Below, piece by piece: positions 26,331-35,518 of a DNA stretch of 64,000 nt. The number at the start of each line of letters is the position of its first letter. Position 1 is the first letter of the stretch. Below the pieces are notes generated by a model. The model saw only the letters and a program-made list of their open reading frames with translations. It was not told the DNA's origin and made no database searches. The position numbers and the translations under genes were made by a program. Location of the stretch: positions 744,001 to 808,000 of the forward strand of contig NZ_JAKJHW010000002.1 of the NCBI RefSeq assembly GCF_021646685.1, given 5' to 3'. The stretch is from Pseudalkalibacillus salsuginis (GTDB taxonomy: Bacteria; Bacillota; Bacilli; Bacillales; Fictibacillaceae).

Positions 26331-26635
26331 AAAAAACGGACACGGAAAATTGGAAGATGAGAATAGAATAAATCTCAAAAATAAGTGTTACACTATACTA
26401 ATGTAAAATTTCTCAATTAAGAAAAAACATTCCAATAACCTCATTTTTGGTTTGAAAGCGATAATATTGAAGAGTTGATTCAGGATGAAACACACTCCTC
26501 TTCCTATCATAAATAACACCAAACGACCGTATTCAGGAATTTGTGAAATTTCCCGTACAGGTGAGGTAGATGTCAAATACGACGAGTAGGTACAATGGGC
26601 AATCCTTCCTAGAAGAAGGAAAGGGGTAAATCTGT
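26331..26635. other. AT-rich intergenic stretch before the second ger pair
   Basis: No credible gene was found. A 34-codon frame ending at 26585 lacks a ribosome site. The promoter of the following gene should lie here, but no confident sigma-G site was identified. AAGGAAAGGGG at 26618-26628 is the ribosome site of the next gene. Confidence 0.4.
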
Positions 26636-26869
26636 ATGATTGTAATCTTAGGAACTCTTTTAGTAGTTATTGTGATTGTGCTTATCGAAGCTCCTTCCCT
26701 GTTGAAAAAAGGATTAAAAAAGGAATTATGGGTATTTGGGATCCTGCTCCTTTTTGGGACAGGGTTAAATATAGCTCAGGGATTGCAGGTCGTTATCCCG
26801 AATCCTATGGATTGGATCAATGTTATTTATAAGCCAATCAGTGATTTTATTTTCGGTATATTAAGGTAG
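26636..26869 (+). CDS. Small two-helix germinant receptor-associated protein, second copy
   Basis: A 77-residue membrane protein, the same length as the D-type gene at 9523. It shares the pattern of an N-terminal helix, LKKELWVFGILLLFGTGLNI and the ending IPNPMDWINVIYKPISDF. Start ATG at 26636 follows AAAGGGG. It heads a two-gene unit with a B-type permease 20 bases downstream. Subunits A and C are not next to it. Confidence 0.72.
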   Translation: MIVILGTLLVVIVIVLIEAPSLLKKGLKKELWVFGILLLFGTGLNIAQGLQVVIPNPMDWINVIYKPISDFIFGILR

Positions 26870-26889
26870 AAAGGAAAGTAGGGAAAGAG

Positions 26890-27978
26890 ATGCTCGAAAG
26901 CGGTAAAATCGACGGTAAGCAATTTACAGTATTGGTGTTTATGTTTACGACTGGAAGCTCTTTCATATTGGCCCCCTCCATGCTTGCTTCCGAAGCCAAA
27001 CAGGATGCTTGGTTAGCTGCAATTCTTGGAGTGGTAGTAGGGGTTTTATTAGCATGGTTATATCATTCTCTAGGAAATTTATATTCCGATATGACTTTGG
27101 TTGAATATAGTGAAAAAATACTTGGAAAATGGATCGGAAAAGTCATCTCTTTTTTGTTTTTTACTTTCTCATTTCTCCTGGCAGCACTCGTTCTTCGCAA
27201 TATGGGGGATTTCATTACAACGCAATTCATGCCGGAAACGCCGATCAAATCCATCCATATCCTATTTCTCCTGATTGTTCTTATGGGTACACGCCTTGGG
27301 CTCGAAACTTTGGCGCGCTCGGCAGAACTTTTTTTTCCGTGGTTTATCGTTCTTTTCCTATTGCTTGTCATCTTTATTTCTCCTCAAATCGAGCTGGAAA
27401 AAATGCAGCCGATTCTTGAAGAGGGAATAAATCCCGTACTACGTAGTTCCTTTCTAATTATCGGTTTTCCTTTCCTTGAGCTGGTTCTTTTCTTGATGAT
27501 CTTCCCCTATGTGAATAGACCAAAAGAAGCTGGAAAGGCTCTTCTCATGGGAACTTGGATGGGGGGAGTGATTTTAATCGTGCTGACGGCTCTGACTATC
27601 CTGGTTATTGGTGCAGATCAAACGACGAGAAATTTATACCCCAGCTATTATCTGGCCCAAAAAATAAATATAGGTGATTTTTTGCAAAGGATAGAAGCCA
27701 TCGTAGCAATCGTGTGGTTTATTTCTATCTTTTATAAACTGACCATTTGCTTTTTTGTATCTACTTTAAGTCTTGCCCAAATTTTAAACCTAAAAGAGTA
27801 CCGGATGCTTGTATTCCCTTTAGGGATGATTCTTATTGTTCTTTCCCTTGTAAGCAGTCCCAATATCGTCTATTTAGCTAGCGTTGTTCTCTATGTATGG
27901 CCATCTTACGCTTTAACATTCGGGCTTTTTATTCCACTGCTTTTGTTAGGGATAGCTGCAGTTCGAAGGTACGTTTAA
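26890..27978 (+). CDS. Spore germinant receptor subunit B, second copy (GerAB family)
   Basis: A 362-residue ten-helix permease. It is clearly related to the protein at 7092: both have EAKQDAW-AAILGV, MPETP and RLGLETLARSAE (RYGLETFARSAE there), and IGDFLQRIEAIVA in place of LGDFVTRIDAIMA. ATG at 26890. It is an orphan D-B pair; the product may replace B in the complete receptor or act with A and C subunits encoded elsewhere. Confidence 0.86.
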   Translation: MLESGKIDGKQFTVLVFMFTTGSSFILAPSMLASEAKQDAWLAAILGVVVGVLLAWLYHSLGNLYSDMTLVEYSEKILGKWIGKVISFLFFTFSFLLAALVLRNMGDFITTQFMPETPIKSIHILFLLIVLMGTRLGLETLARSAELFFPWFIVLFLLLVIFISPQIELEKMQPILEEGINPVLRSSFLIIGFPFLELVLFLMIFPYVNRPKEAGKALLMGTWMGGVILIVLTALTILVIGADQTTRNLYPSYYLAQKINIGDFLQRIEAIVAIVWFISIFYKLTICFFVSTLSLAQILNLKEYRMLVFPLGMILIVLSLVSSPNIVYLASVVLYVWPSYALTFGLFIPLLLLGIAAVRRYV

Positions 27979-28062
27979 CTTATAAGTGATGTGATTGAAG
28001 GACAAGAAAGAAAGCTGAAAATCGTATTCATTTATACAGATAGGAGGTGGACCTAGACATTA

Positions 28063-28247
28063 AAAAAAGCGTAAACGCCCTGATCAGCCACGAAGGTCAC
28101 TGGAAGTCCGACGAGTAGGCTCGAACCAAACAAAGTTCGGTTCTGCGTGGGCAAACACTTCGAACTAAATCAATGTGTCGACCGCCGCAGGAGGACTGAA
28201 GTGATCCAAGTGGTTGGGCGGTGGAGCCAGACATCTCTTCACCGCAA
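28063..28247 (+). repeat. Dispersed structured repeat R1, long form (copy C)
   Basis: Pairing is especially clear: CGCCC...AGCCAC with GTGG-TTGGGCG on the outside, GGTCACTGGAAGTCC with GGACTGAAGTGATCC next, and two inner arms (CGAACCAAACAAAGTTCG and ACACTTCG...TGTGTCG). Over 85 percent of positions look identical to copies B and E by eye. It lies after the second ger pair and is followed by R2. Confidence 0.85.
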
Positions 28248-28284
28248 CCAAAATTTTTATGCTTTCTTATCCTTTAAAGCAAAA

Positions 28285-28402
28285 GGGGCTGTCCCAAAAC
28301 AATTGTGTCAGACACCACCACACAACATTTTGTTTCAAAAACACACTTTTTCTCAAAATGTTGCTAGGGACGGTGAGAGTCAGACACTAATGGGACAGCC
28401 CC
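28285..28402. repeat. Palindromic element R2
   Basis: Ends GGGGCTGTCCCA / TGGGACAGCCCC. Inner pairs are GTGTCAGACACC with GTCAGACAC, and CAACATTTTG with CAAAATGTTG. The internal sequence is almost base-for-base that of the copy at 50875. It has no coding capacity. Located between convergent transcripts (ger pair and ABC permease), so it may stop both. Confidence 0.85.
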
Positions 28403-28496
28403 TTCCTAAGTGTGATTTATAGTCATGCACCCTATAATCGGTACCCTTCACGGTTTTCTCCGTTGGTTTCTTTTTTTAATAAGCTAATGGATCGTT

Positions 28497-29543
28497 CTAT
28501 ATTTTAAAATCTGCTGCTTTTTTCTGATAAAAGGTGAAGGCTAGTGCTGCGACAAGGATGGTTCCTTTGACGATATCCTGGGCGTAGTAAGGTACATTCA
28601 TCATCGTCAGCCCATTGAGCAGGATCCCGATCAAGACAGCTCCGATGAATGTGCCGAACGGATTCGGTTTCCCCTGTCCGAGGACGGAATAACCGATCAA
28701 TGCTGCTGCGACCCCGTCCATAAGGAGTGGTGCTCCGGCAGAGATCTGGCCAGTGCCGATTCTTGAAGCGAGTACGATTCCAGCGATGGATGCGAACAAT
28801 CCGCTCAACACATAAGCATACATCCGGTACCGTTCGACAGGAACTCCAGAAAGGCGGGCTGCTTCCCGATTCGCACCCGTCACATATAACAGTCTCCCCG
28901 CTTTTGTGTACGATAAAAACAAATGGACGATGATAACGAAGAAAATCATCAGAATGGCAGGGAACGGAATCGAAAACAGTTTACCTTGCCCGATGAACAG
29001 GAAGGAAGGTATGAACACGCCAGGAGCTGTTCCTCCATCGGCCATCGGCATGTTGTTGTATATCGAGAATCCCTTCGTATAGGTTAGCTGGATCCCGTTG
29101 ACGATGTACATGACTGCAAGTGTTGCAAGTAGATCGGGTATTTTTATTTTGACCACGATGAAGGAATTGATCAAGCCGACCACGAGCCCCAATAATAACG
29201 GAATCAGAAGGGCGATCAGCAATTCCTGGCGATACCAGACAAGTGCTGCAGCGCTTCCGATCGTCGCCAAACTCACCGTCGATCCAACAGACAAGTCGAA
29301 TCCACCGACGATCAAAGTGAAGGTGACACCAAGCGCCACCAACGTAACAATGGAAATCGATCGTAAAATATCGGTGAAATTGCTGTAGGTCAAAAACCGT
29401 TCGTTCGTGACGCTGAAAAATAAAATCAACAGGGCGATGACTAGAAGTGTTCCATATCTGAAAAGAAAATGGACGAGTTTTTCCTTGATAACGAAATTCG
29501 CTCCTGGAGAATATTGCCCTTTGACTTCAACTGTTTGTTTCAC
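28497..29543 (-). CDS. Ribose-type ABC transporter permease in the methylthioribose salvage operon
   Basis: A 348-residue membrane protein of the RbsC/AraH/BPD_transp_2 family with about nine to ten helices. Marks are VGGFDLSVGSTVSLA near residues 80-95 and the EAARLSGVPVERYR coupling loop. Start is GTG at 29543 with GGAGG ahead, overlapping the ATPase stop by 17 bases, so the two are translationally coupled. It is the last gene of an S-box-controlled operon with mtnK and mtnA, so the substrate is most likely methylthioribose (inference). Confidence 0.88.
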   Translation of the reverse strand: MKQTVEVKGQYSPGANFVIKEKLVHFLFRYGTLLVIALLILFFSVTNERFLTYSNFTDILRSISIVTLVALGVTFTLIVGGFDLSVGSTVSLATIGSAAALVWYRQELLIALLIPLLLGLVVGLINSFIVVKIKIPDLLATLAVMYIVNGIQLTYTKGFSIYNNMPMADGGTAPGVFIPSFLFIGQGKLFSIPFPAILMIFFVIIVHLFLSYTKAGRLLYVTGANREAARLSGVPVERYRMYAYVLSGLFASIAGIVLASRIGTGQISAGAPLLMDGVAAALIGYSVLGQGKPNPFGTFIGAVLIGILLNGLTMMNVPYYAQDIVKGTILVAALAFTFYQKKAADFKI

Positions 29544-31035
29544 TTAGCTTCCCTCCAGTAGCTGCTTGCATGATATTTTCACGTGTAGCTTCTGCACCAG
29601 TGAATGACGATGTTATCTCCCCGTCATACATGACAAGGATCCGGTCTGCAATCAGGAGCAGTTCCTCTATTTCACTTGTAAAATAAACGATTCCTTTCCC
29701 CTGGCCGGCAAGTAAATCGATCAATTGGAAGATCTCCCTTTTCGCATTGACATCGATCCCTTTAGTCGGTTCATCGAAAAGGAAGACATTCCGGTCCTGT
29801 GAAATCCATTTACCGATCGCAACCTTCTGCTGGTTCCCGCCGCTCAAATTCTTTAAAAGGCTTTCTTCGGACGGTGCGACAATTCCAAGTTGCTTTATTT
29901 TATCCTTGGAAAAAACCTTTTCTTTTTTCAATTGGAGCCAGCCGAATTTCGTGAAGGATTTTAAGGATGGAAGCGATAGATTGTGAGCAACGCTGTGTCC
30001 AGTCACGATCCCTTCCTTCCTGCGTTCCTCAGGTACGAGGCTCAGCCCATGTTTGAGGGCATCATAGGGTGAAACTATTTTCCTGTCTTTCCCGTTGATG
30101 ATCCAGGATCCCTTCGCACTTCCTGCTCCGAACAGCGCTTTCGCTGTTTCACTTTTCCCTGCCCCGACCAAACCTGCAATCCCGACGATTTCCCCTTCAT
30201 GGACTTTAAGGGTGATTTCTTTACCTGTGTCAGGAACGTGGAGCTTTTTCACTTCAAGAAGTGTGTTGGGCGAGATCGGTTTCGGTTGTCGTTTTACGTT
30301 CTGAAGCGATTTCCCGAGCATCTGTCGGATGATCTGCCCTGTCGTCGTATTCTTTATTTCTTCAGTTGTGATCAGTTTACCGTCTCTTAAAACCGTGAAT
30401 CGGTCACTGATCCTTTTAATTTCAGGCATACGATGGGAGATGTAGATGATACCGACGCCTTTTTCACGAAGCTTTTTGATCAACCTGAAGAGGGTCTCCG
30501 TTTCGTTTTCGCTCAAAGGAGCAGTCGGTTCATCAAGGATCAAGTAACGTACATTGCCTGCTATTGCACGGGCAATTAGGATCATTTGTTTTTCAGACAA
30601 GCTGCAATCTGCCACCTGTTTATTGACATCCAGCAGGATGTTCATCTCTGTTAAAATCGCCTCAGCCTGTTTTCGGATCGACCTCCACGATAACCTCGAG
30701 AGTTTGAAACCGCTCGTGTAATCATCAATGACGAGGTTTTCAGCTATCGATAAAGTCGGGAAAAGGGCGGTATCCACTTCCTGAACAACGATCCCGATTC
30801 CGTGCCGTTTAGCATCCGACGGGGAGCCGATCGCGATTTCCTTTCCATCCATCTCGATCGTCCCTCCATCCTTTTCATAATCACCGGCAAGGATTTTCAT
30901 CAATGTACTTTTGCCAGCACCATTCACACCTAATAGCGCATGGACTTCACCAGCCTTGACCGAAAATGTAACGTTCTTGAGGACCTCCATCTTGTCGAAT
31001 CGTTTATTGATGTTCCGCATGATCAACTGGCTCAT
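29527..31035 (-). CDS. Ribose-type ABC transporter ATP-binding protein (two ABC domains)
   Basis: A 502-residue protein of RbsA type. The N-terminal ABC domain has Walker A GVNGAGKS and Walker B YLILDEPTAP with a degenerate signature SLSEKQ. The second domain has GLVGAGKSE, a full LSGGNQQKVAIGKW signature and VFLFDEPTKGID. It energises sugar-like uptake at the inner face of the membrane. It starts one base after the substrate-binding protein gene ends. Specificity is inferred from the mtnK/mtnA operon. Confidence 0.9.
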   Translation of the reverse strand: MSQLIMRNINKRFDKMEVLKNVTFSVKAGEVHALLGVNGAGKSTLMKILAGDYEKDGGTIEMDGKEIAIGSPSDAKRHGIGIVVQEVDTALFPTLSIAENLVIDDYTSGFKLSRLSWRSIRKQAEAILTEMNILLDVNKQVADCSLSEKQMILIARAIAGNVRYLILDEPTAPLSENETETLFRLIKKLREKGVGIIYISHRMPEIKRISDRFTVLRDGKLITTEEIKNTTTGQIIRQMLGKSLQNVKRQPKPISPNTLLEVKKLHVPDTGKEITLKVHEGEIVGIAGLVGAGKSETAKALFGAGSAKGSWIINGKDRKIVSPYDALKHGLSLVPEERRKEGIVTGHSVAHNLSLPSLKSFTKFGWLQLKKEKVFSKDKIKQLGIVAPSEESLLKNLSGGNQQKVAIGKWISQDRNVFLFDEPTKGIDVNAKREIFQLIDLLAGQGKGIVYFTSEIEELLLIADRILVMYDGEITSSFTGAEATRENIMQAATGGKLSETNS

Positions 31036-31036
31036 A

Positions 31037-32176
31037 TTATTTGGCCTTTTCCTCTAATGATTTCATCCATGGGGATACACCTGCATCAGAACTCCCCCAT
31101 CCGTTGACATACTCACCGATTTCACCCATGGAGATCGTTTGATCAGGAAGTTCAGATTGTTTGACGAGATGCGGGTCCAATGAATAGATGGATGGTGTTT
31201 CTTCTCCAGCTGCCTTCTGGTATAGAAAGCGGACTTGAGCCCGGCCGACTTCAGCTGGATCGGTGGCTGCGGTCGCTACCCAAGGGCTGTTTTCCTTCTG
31301 GATGATCTGAAGGTCTTCGTCACTCAAGTCAATTCCATACACTTTGATTTCTGTACGTCCAGCCTGCTCCAGTGCCCGGGTTACACCTTTCGCGAATTCA
31401 TCCCATGGAGCGAATACCGCATCGATATCCCCTTCATCCGGGTATTTTTTCAGGATCGCTTCCATCTGGTTCTGCGTATCAAGCGCTGTGTTTGCAGTCG
31501 CATTTCCAAACTTCGCGACTTCTTTAATGTTCGGATATCGTTCTTTAAAGGCTTTATAGATCGTATTACGGCGCTCCATCGGGGCGAATCCGCCGACCCA
31601 GACGTAGACGATCTCCCCTTCCCCGTTCAAATCCTGGGCGAGGGTTTTCAATGAACTCCAGGCTAGGCTGTAGTCGTCCTGGTCGATGACCGTCACACCT
31701 GGCAGGTTCAGATCACTATCAAAGGCTACGACTGGAATCCCTTTATCCAGTGCTTCTTTTACCCCGCTTTCAAGTGCGTCTGCACGGCCATGATCGATCA
31801 AGATTCCGTCGACACCCTGGTTGATTGCCGTTTCAAGGTGTGTCGCCATTTTCGAAAGATCATTGTCGGCATTATAGATCTGCACTTCGCCACCGAATGC
31901 TTCGACCTGTTCTTTTACTCCTTGTACATATTGCGAGGAGAATGTCCCGATCGACATTTGCATGATCGCTGCGATTTTCAAAGGTTCTTGTACGCCTTCA
32001 GGAATATCTGCTGAAACATCACCAGAAGAGGTGCTCTCCTTTTCCTCTGTTGATTTGTCATTGTTTTCCGCCTTCGCCGTATCTTGTGGTGCTACAGTAT
32101 CTTGCTCATTTGTACAAGCCGACAGGATCAAGGTAAATAGTATAAGAAAGATGAATGCTGTTTTAAATGGTTTCAA
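31037..32176 (-). CDS. Sugar-type ABC transporter substrate-binding lipoprotein
   Basis: A 379-residue lipoprotein. The signal peptide ends in lipobox LILSAC (Cys near residue 21), then a 45-residue acidic linker and a periplasmic-binding type I fold (IAAIMQMSIGTFSSQYVQGV, then YNADNDLSKMATHLETAINQ, VDGILIDHGRA, VVAFDSDL). It captures the solute for the permease/ATPase downstream. The position behind mtnA and under the same SAM riboswitch points to methylthioribose. A short R1 repeat copy separates it from mtnA. Confidence 0.88.
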   Translation of the reverse strand: MKPFKTAFIFLILFTLILSACTNEQDTVAPQDTAKAENNDKSTEEKESTSSGDVSADIPEGVQEPLKIAAIMQMSIGTFSSQYVQGVKEQVEAFGGEVQIYNADNDLSKMATHLETAINQGVDGILIDHGRADALESGVKEALDKGIPVVAFDSDLNLPGVTVIDQDDYSLAWSSLKTLAQDLNGEGEIVYVWVGGFAPMERRNTIYKAFKERYPNIKEVAKFGNATANTALDTQNQMEAILKKYPDEGDIDAVFAPWDEFAKGVTRALEQAGRTEIKVYGIDLSDEDLQIIQKENSPWVATAATDPAEVGRAQVRFLYQKAAGEETPSIYSLDPHLVKQSELPDQTISMGEIGEYVNGWGSSDAGVSPWMKSLEEKAK

Positions 32177-32262
32177 TGGTTTTCCCCCTCATTATTCTCC
32201 GTTTTTTCATCGGAATACTTGGTTAAAAAAGTGTAAAGCCCTGTTTCGGTGGAGCTGGACAT

Positions 32263-32386
32263 CAAGAAAAGCGGAATCGCCCTGTTCAGTCACGAAGGTC
32301 TCCGACGAGGAGGCTGTCGCCGTCGCAGGAGAAACTTTAGTGAGCCAAGTGGTTTGGACCGTGGAGCTGGACATTTCTTCACCGCA
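32263..32386 (+). repeat. Dispersed structured repeat R1, short form (copy D)
   Basis: A short copy without inner arms: GAAAAGCGG start, core GACGAGGAGGCTGTCGCCGT, then CGCAGGAG and the end CGTGGAGCTGGACATTTCTTC. Just before it, at 32232-32262, a second 3' end (GGTGGAGCTGGACATC) suggests two copies once stood in tandem. It lies inside the mtnA-to-lipoprotein gap of an operon. Confidence 0.75.
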
Positions 32387-32440
32387 AAATATCTTATCCT
32401 ATTAAAAGTGACAGGAAGCTGCGGATTGCATCTCCTCCTT

Positions 32441-33487
32441 TTATGACGTTTTCACTTTAAACAACCCCTCTTTCAAGTTCCCTGTTATGATGCCCTTTTC
32501 GGTAATGATTCCTGTCACATATTCGTGCGGCGTCACGTCAAATGCAGGGTTGTAGATGTTGACTCCCTCGGCCGCTACACGTGTGCCGTTCCAGTGAGTC
32601 ACTTCATCTCCGTTTCGTTCCTCGATCGGAATTTCTTCCCCGGATAAAACGGTCAAATCGATCGTCGATAAAGGTGAAGCAACGTAGAATGGGATATTGA
32701 ACGCTTTTGCAAGCACGGCAAGTCCAAGTGTCCCAATTTTATTGGCGACATCCCCATTTGCTGCAATCCGGTCTGTACCGACGATTACGGCTGAGATGAC
32801 CTTGTTTTTCAATACGTGTGCTGCCATGTTGTCCGTGATCAGGGTGACATCCACTCCGATTTCATGTAGCTCCCAGGCTGTCAGGCGTGCCCCTTGCAAG
32901 ACGGGCCGTGTTTCTGTCGCATAAACGGAAAGGTTGATACCCTGTTCTTTCGCGAGATAAAAAGGTGCAAGAGCTGTTCCGTATTTGGCAGTCGCAATCC
33001 CGCCAGCGTTGCAGTGCGTCAGGACGGTATCCCCTTGTTGAAGCAGTGATAAGCCATATTCACCAATCTTTCTGCACACTGCTTCATCCTCGGTTTGGAT
33101 TTTAAGGGCTTCTGCCAGGACAATCTGTTTTCCCTCATCGATGGTATTCGCCAGGGATGCAGCTGCAACCACCCGATCGATCGCCCAGAATAGGTTGACC
33201 GCTGTCGGCCGGGAACCTGCAAGGTAATCCCGCTGTATCTGGAGACCTGTTTTGAAATCTTCAATCGAATGACCCGGAAACTTGTTCGCCCAGAGTGCAA
33301 GACCGAATGCCGCAGCAATTCCGATCGCTGGAGCTCCCCTCACTTTCAATGAATGGATGCTTTCCCACACGCCCTCTATATCATCAAGGTGGATGTATTC
33401 GGTTTTGAGAGGCAGCTTTTGTTGGTCGAGCAGCACGACTCGATCGTTTTCCCAGCTGACTGATCGGATGAATTTTGTTTCTATCAT
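32441..33487 (-). CDS. mtnA: S-methyl-5-thioribose-1-phosphate isomerase
   Basis: A 348-residue eIF2B-alpha-like isomerase, full length for MtnA. Key blocks are the [16 protein letters not shown] loop, HCNAGGIAT with the catalytic Cys, [15 protein letters not shown], and [17 protein letters not shown] with the catalytic Asp. It converts methylthioribose-1-phosphate to methylthioribulose-1-phosphate in the methionine salvage pathway. ATG at 33487, four bases after the mtnK stop, with AAAGGAG ahead. Regulated by the SAM riboswitch at 34848-34982. Confidence 0.95.
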   Translation of the reverse strand: MIETKFIRSVSWENDRVVLLDQQKLPLKTEYIHLDDIEGVWESIHSLKVRGAPAIGIAAAFGLALWANKFPGHSIEDFKTGLQIQRDYLAGSRPTAVNLFWAIDRVVAAASLANTIDEGKQIVLAEALKIQTEDEAVCRKIGEYGLSLLQQGDTVLTHCNAGGIATAKYGTALAPFYLAKEQGINLSVYATETRPVLQGARLTAWELHEIGVDVTLITDNMAAHVLKNKVISAVIVGTDRIAANGDVANKIGTLGLAVLAKAFNIPFYVASPLSTIDLTVLSGEEIPIEERNGDEVTHWNGTRVAAEGVNIYNPAFDVTPHEYVTGIITEKGIITGNLKEGLFKVKTS

Positions 33488-33491
33488 TCTG

Positions 33492-34700
33492 TCAAACTCC
33501 TTTTATAAGGTTGATGAGGTCTTCGATGGTATTTACATTACGTCGGTTAAGGATCAAGTGCCTACCGGTCTTGAGTGCCTCTCGTTGGACATTCAACCGT
33601 TTTTCCGGGTCTTCGATGCCATGGACGTCCTCTACATGTGAGAGGCCGATCGTCCGCCTGATGATCTTGTTACCGGAAAATCCTACCGTATCCTGAAGGA
33701 TGTCATCCAATACAGCATCGAGATAGCCAGGTACGGAAAGGAACGGATCTATCCCTTTTTCAACCCATAACCTCGTAAACTCTGCCGTAAAGACGTTCCA
33801 GGTTTCTTTGATGACATCGAGCAGATAGCCTTGGAAATCACGACGAACAGTTTCATCTTCAATCCGAGCTTCCTGGGCAAGGCTGTTCAGGATCAGATTG
33901 GCGATAAAGGCACCTACATCGAATCCGATCGGACCGAAAAAGCTGAACTCAGGATCGATCACTTTCGTGGAGTCTTCGGTGGCAAAAATGCTTCCGGAAT
34001 GCAGATCGCCATGGATCAGCGCTTCCCCTTTCGTAAGAAACAGATGTTTAAGCTTGGCTGCTTCAAGCTTCAGTTCATCATCCTCCCATAAGGCTTCGAC
34101 CTCGGGATGTAATTCCTCAGGAAAATCATTGGTGTCATGATCGAAGAATGGATCTGTAAATACGAGATCCTCCGTGATTTTACAGAGTTCAGGATTCACG
34201 AATCTCGTCGCAAGAAGCTTTTTCTCAGATGGTTCCAACCCGAAATCGGATGAATGGAACAAGGTATGGGCGATGAATGTCCCGATATCTTTAGCCAGTT
34301 TCGGATACTTTCTTCCTTCAATCAGCCCATTTCTCAATATGGTATAGTCTGATAAATCCTCCATGATCGTAGCAGCATATACCTCATCTGTCCCATAAAC
34401 CTGTGGAACAAGATCGGGTACATATTTTGCTGCCTCTTTCAAGGATTCACTTTCGATCCGTGCCCGGTCCAGCGTTAGTGGCCAGGATTCGCCAACCACT
34501 TTTGCGTATGGAAGGGCCTGTTTGACAATCAACGACTTTCCGGTATCCTCTTCTTTTACGTGAAAAACATAATTGAGATTTCCATCTCCGATCTCTTTAC
34601 ATGTCACCGGACTGCCCTTAGAAATGTAATTTCCTTCTTTTAAGTACTCCACGACCTTCCCCGTTGTGAAAGGCTCATAGGTTGATTGCTTCGTTAACAT
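33492..34700 (-). CDS. mtnK: S-methyl-5-thioribose kinase
   Basis: A 402-residue kinase of APH-like fold. Typical MtnK sites are [11 protein letters not shown] near residue 38, IVKQALPY, the catalytic [10 protein letters not shown], and [15 protein letters not shown] for metal binding. It phosphorylates methylthioribose with ATP, the first step in free methylthioribose reuse. It is the first gene of the minus-strand salvage operon, behind an S-box leader. ATG at 34700 with AGGAGG nine bases ahead. Confidence 0.95.
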   Translation of the reverse strand: MLTKQSTYEPFTTGKVVEYLKEGNYISKGSPVTCKEIGDGNLNYVFHVKEEDTGKSLIVKQALPYAKVVGESWPLTLDRARIESESLKEAAKYVPDLVPQVYGTDEVYAATIMEDLSDYTILRNGLIEGRKYPKLAKDIGTFIAHTLFHSSDFGLEPSEKKLLATRFVNPELCKITEDLVFTDPFFDHDTNDFPEELHPEVEALWEDDELKLEAAKLKHLFLTKGEALIHGDLHSGSIFATEDSTKVIDPEFSFFGPIGFDVGAFIANLILNSLAQEARIEDETVRRDFQGYLLDVIKETWNVFTAEFTRLWVEKGIDPFLSVPGYLDAVLDDILQDTVGFSGNKIIRRTIGLSHVEDVHGIEDPEKRLNVQREALKTGRHLILNRRNVNTIEDLINLIKGV

Positions 34701-34800
34701 ATGGGATAACCTCCTGATTCTGAATATATAGAAAACTTGGCGATGGCTGAGCAGCTGTACTTATACTTCTTAGGAAAGGTGTTATACTTCCTTATAGTGC

Positions 34801-34829
34801 AAAAAAACCTCTTTCTGATGAAAGAGGTT
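34801..34829 (-). terminator. Riboswitch-controlled terminator before mtnK
   Basis: Minus-strand AACCTCTTTCATCAGAAAGAGGTTTTTTT: a 9-bp stem with seven T. It forms the expression platform of the S-box just upstream. Confidence 0.92.
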
Positions 34830-34847
34830 GAAGGTATGTAGTCTTCA

Positions 34848-34982
34848 TCCCTCTCATCTGCCAGAATGAATAATATCATCCTGTTGGAAGTAGCACCGTG
34901 CCTTTTATTGGAACATAGATCAAAAAGGTCGGTTGCTGGGCGTCATAGGGCCAATTCCCTCAGCCTGCTCTTGATAAGAGAT
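34848..34982 (-). promoter_or_regulatory. SAM-I (S-box) riboswitch controlling mtnK-mtnA-ABC
   Basis: Minus-strand reading gives CTCTTATCAAGAGCAGGCTGA, then GACGCCCAGCAACC, AAGGCACGGTGCTA, TTCCAACAG and GCAGATGAGAGG. These are all conserved S-box segments in the right order. High SAM should favour the terminator at 34801-34829 and turn the operon off. Confidence 0.95.
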
Positions 34983-35009
34983 ATAAATTTTTGGATAACT
35001 TTGAAATGA

Positions 35010-35038
35010 ATATTACAGAACACCTTCTGAACTGTCAA
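35010..35038 (-). promoter_or_regulatory. Sigma-A promoter of the mtnK operon
   Basis: Minus strand TTGACA, 17-bp spacer, TAATAT. The -10 lies about 30 bases before the S-box. Confidence 0.8.
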
Positions 35039-35116
35039 CAGGTTTTTCCAAAGAAAAGAAAAATATTTGAACATAGGCTTTTCAATTGCATCGTGGAAAA
35101 AATTCAAATCAAGGAA

Positions 35117-35144
35117 TTGACATGAATGACTTTCCATGTAATAA
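35117..35144 (+). promoter_or_regulatory. Sigma-A promoter of the mtnW operon
   Basis: TTGACA, 16-bp spacer, TAATAA, about 40 bases ahead of the plus-strand S-box. TATAAA at 35152-35157 is an alternative -10. Confidence 0.65.
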
Positions 35145-35185
35145 TCCGTGGTATAAATCTATTTGACTGGAAATTCAATTGCATG

Positions 35186-35300
35186 ACTCTTATCAAGAGA
35201 GGTGGAGGGACGAGCCCGAAGAAGCCCGGCAACCGACTTTTAACTGTTGTTAAAAACAAGGTGCTAATTCTCGCAGCATAGAGCTGACAGATGAGAGGAC
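35186..35300 (+). promoter_or_regulatory. SAM-I (S-box) riboswitch controlling mtnW-mtnX-mtnB-mtnD
   Basis: CTCTTATCAAGAGAGGTGGAG, then CCCGAAGAAGCCCGGCAACC, AAGGTGCTAATTC, GCAGC and CAGATGAGAGG: the S-box consensus in full. It is head-to-head with the second S-box, with 203 bases between the two aptamers. Confidence 0.96.
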
Positions 35301-35316
35301 GGAGCCGAGATCATTC

Positions 35317-35347
35317 GACCTCTTCCTCTTGTGGGAAGAGGTTTTTC
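35317..35347 (+). terminator. Riboswitch-controlled terminator before mtnW
   Basis: ACCTCTTCC / GGAAGAGGT stem with TTTTTC, right after the S-box aptamer. Confidence 0.92.
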
Positions 35348-35518
35348 ATATGGGTTATCGAATTTATAACCTGCGAATTTCTGTGTTACCCGGTTTTGTA
35401 TGACCTTCAACGTACAGGAGTACGAGTACCAGCTCAGTCATAGAAGTGATGCTTTTAGCCAGTGCCGGTTCTAATAAACTTTAAAGTCTATAGTTGATTA
35501 CTTGAAAGGATGAAAGTC

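Noticed and set aside
26484-26585. 34-codon frame before the second ger pair
   Set aside because: No ribosome site and no recognised family. The position fits a promoter region better.
28147-28422. Open frame sharing peptide words with frames at 21640 and 57874
   Set aside because: The shared words come from the R1 repeat, not from a protein family; none has a ribosome site and the frames end in unrelated sequence.
34694-35137. Two small minus-strand frames between the mtn operons
   Set aside because: They lie inside the S-box aptamer, its terminator and the promoter, which explain the sequence.
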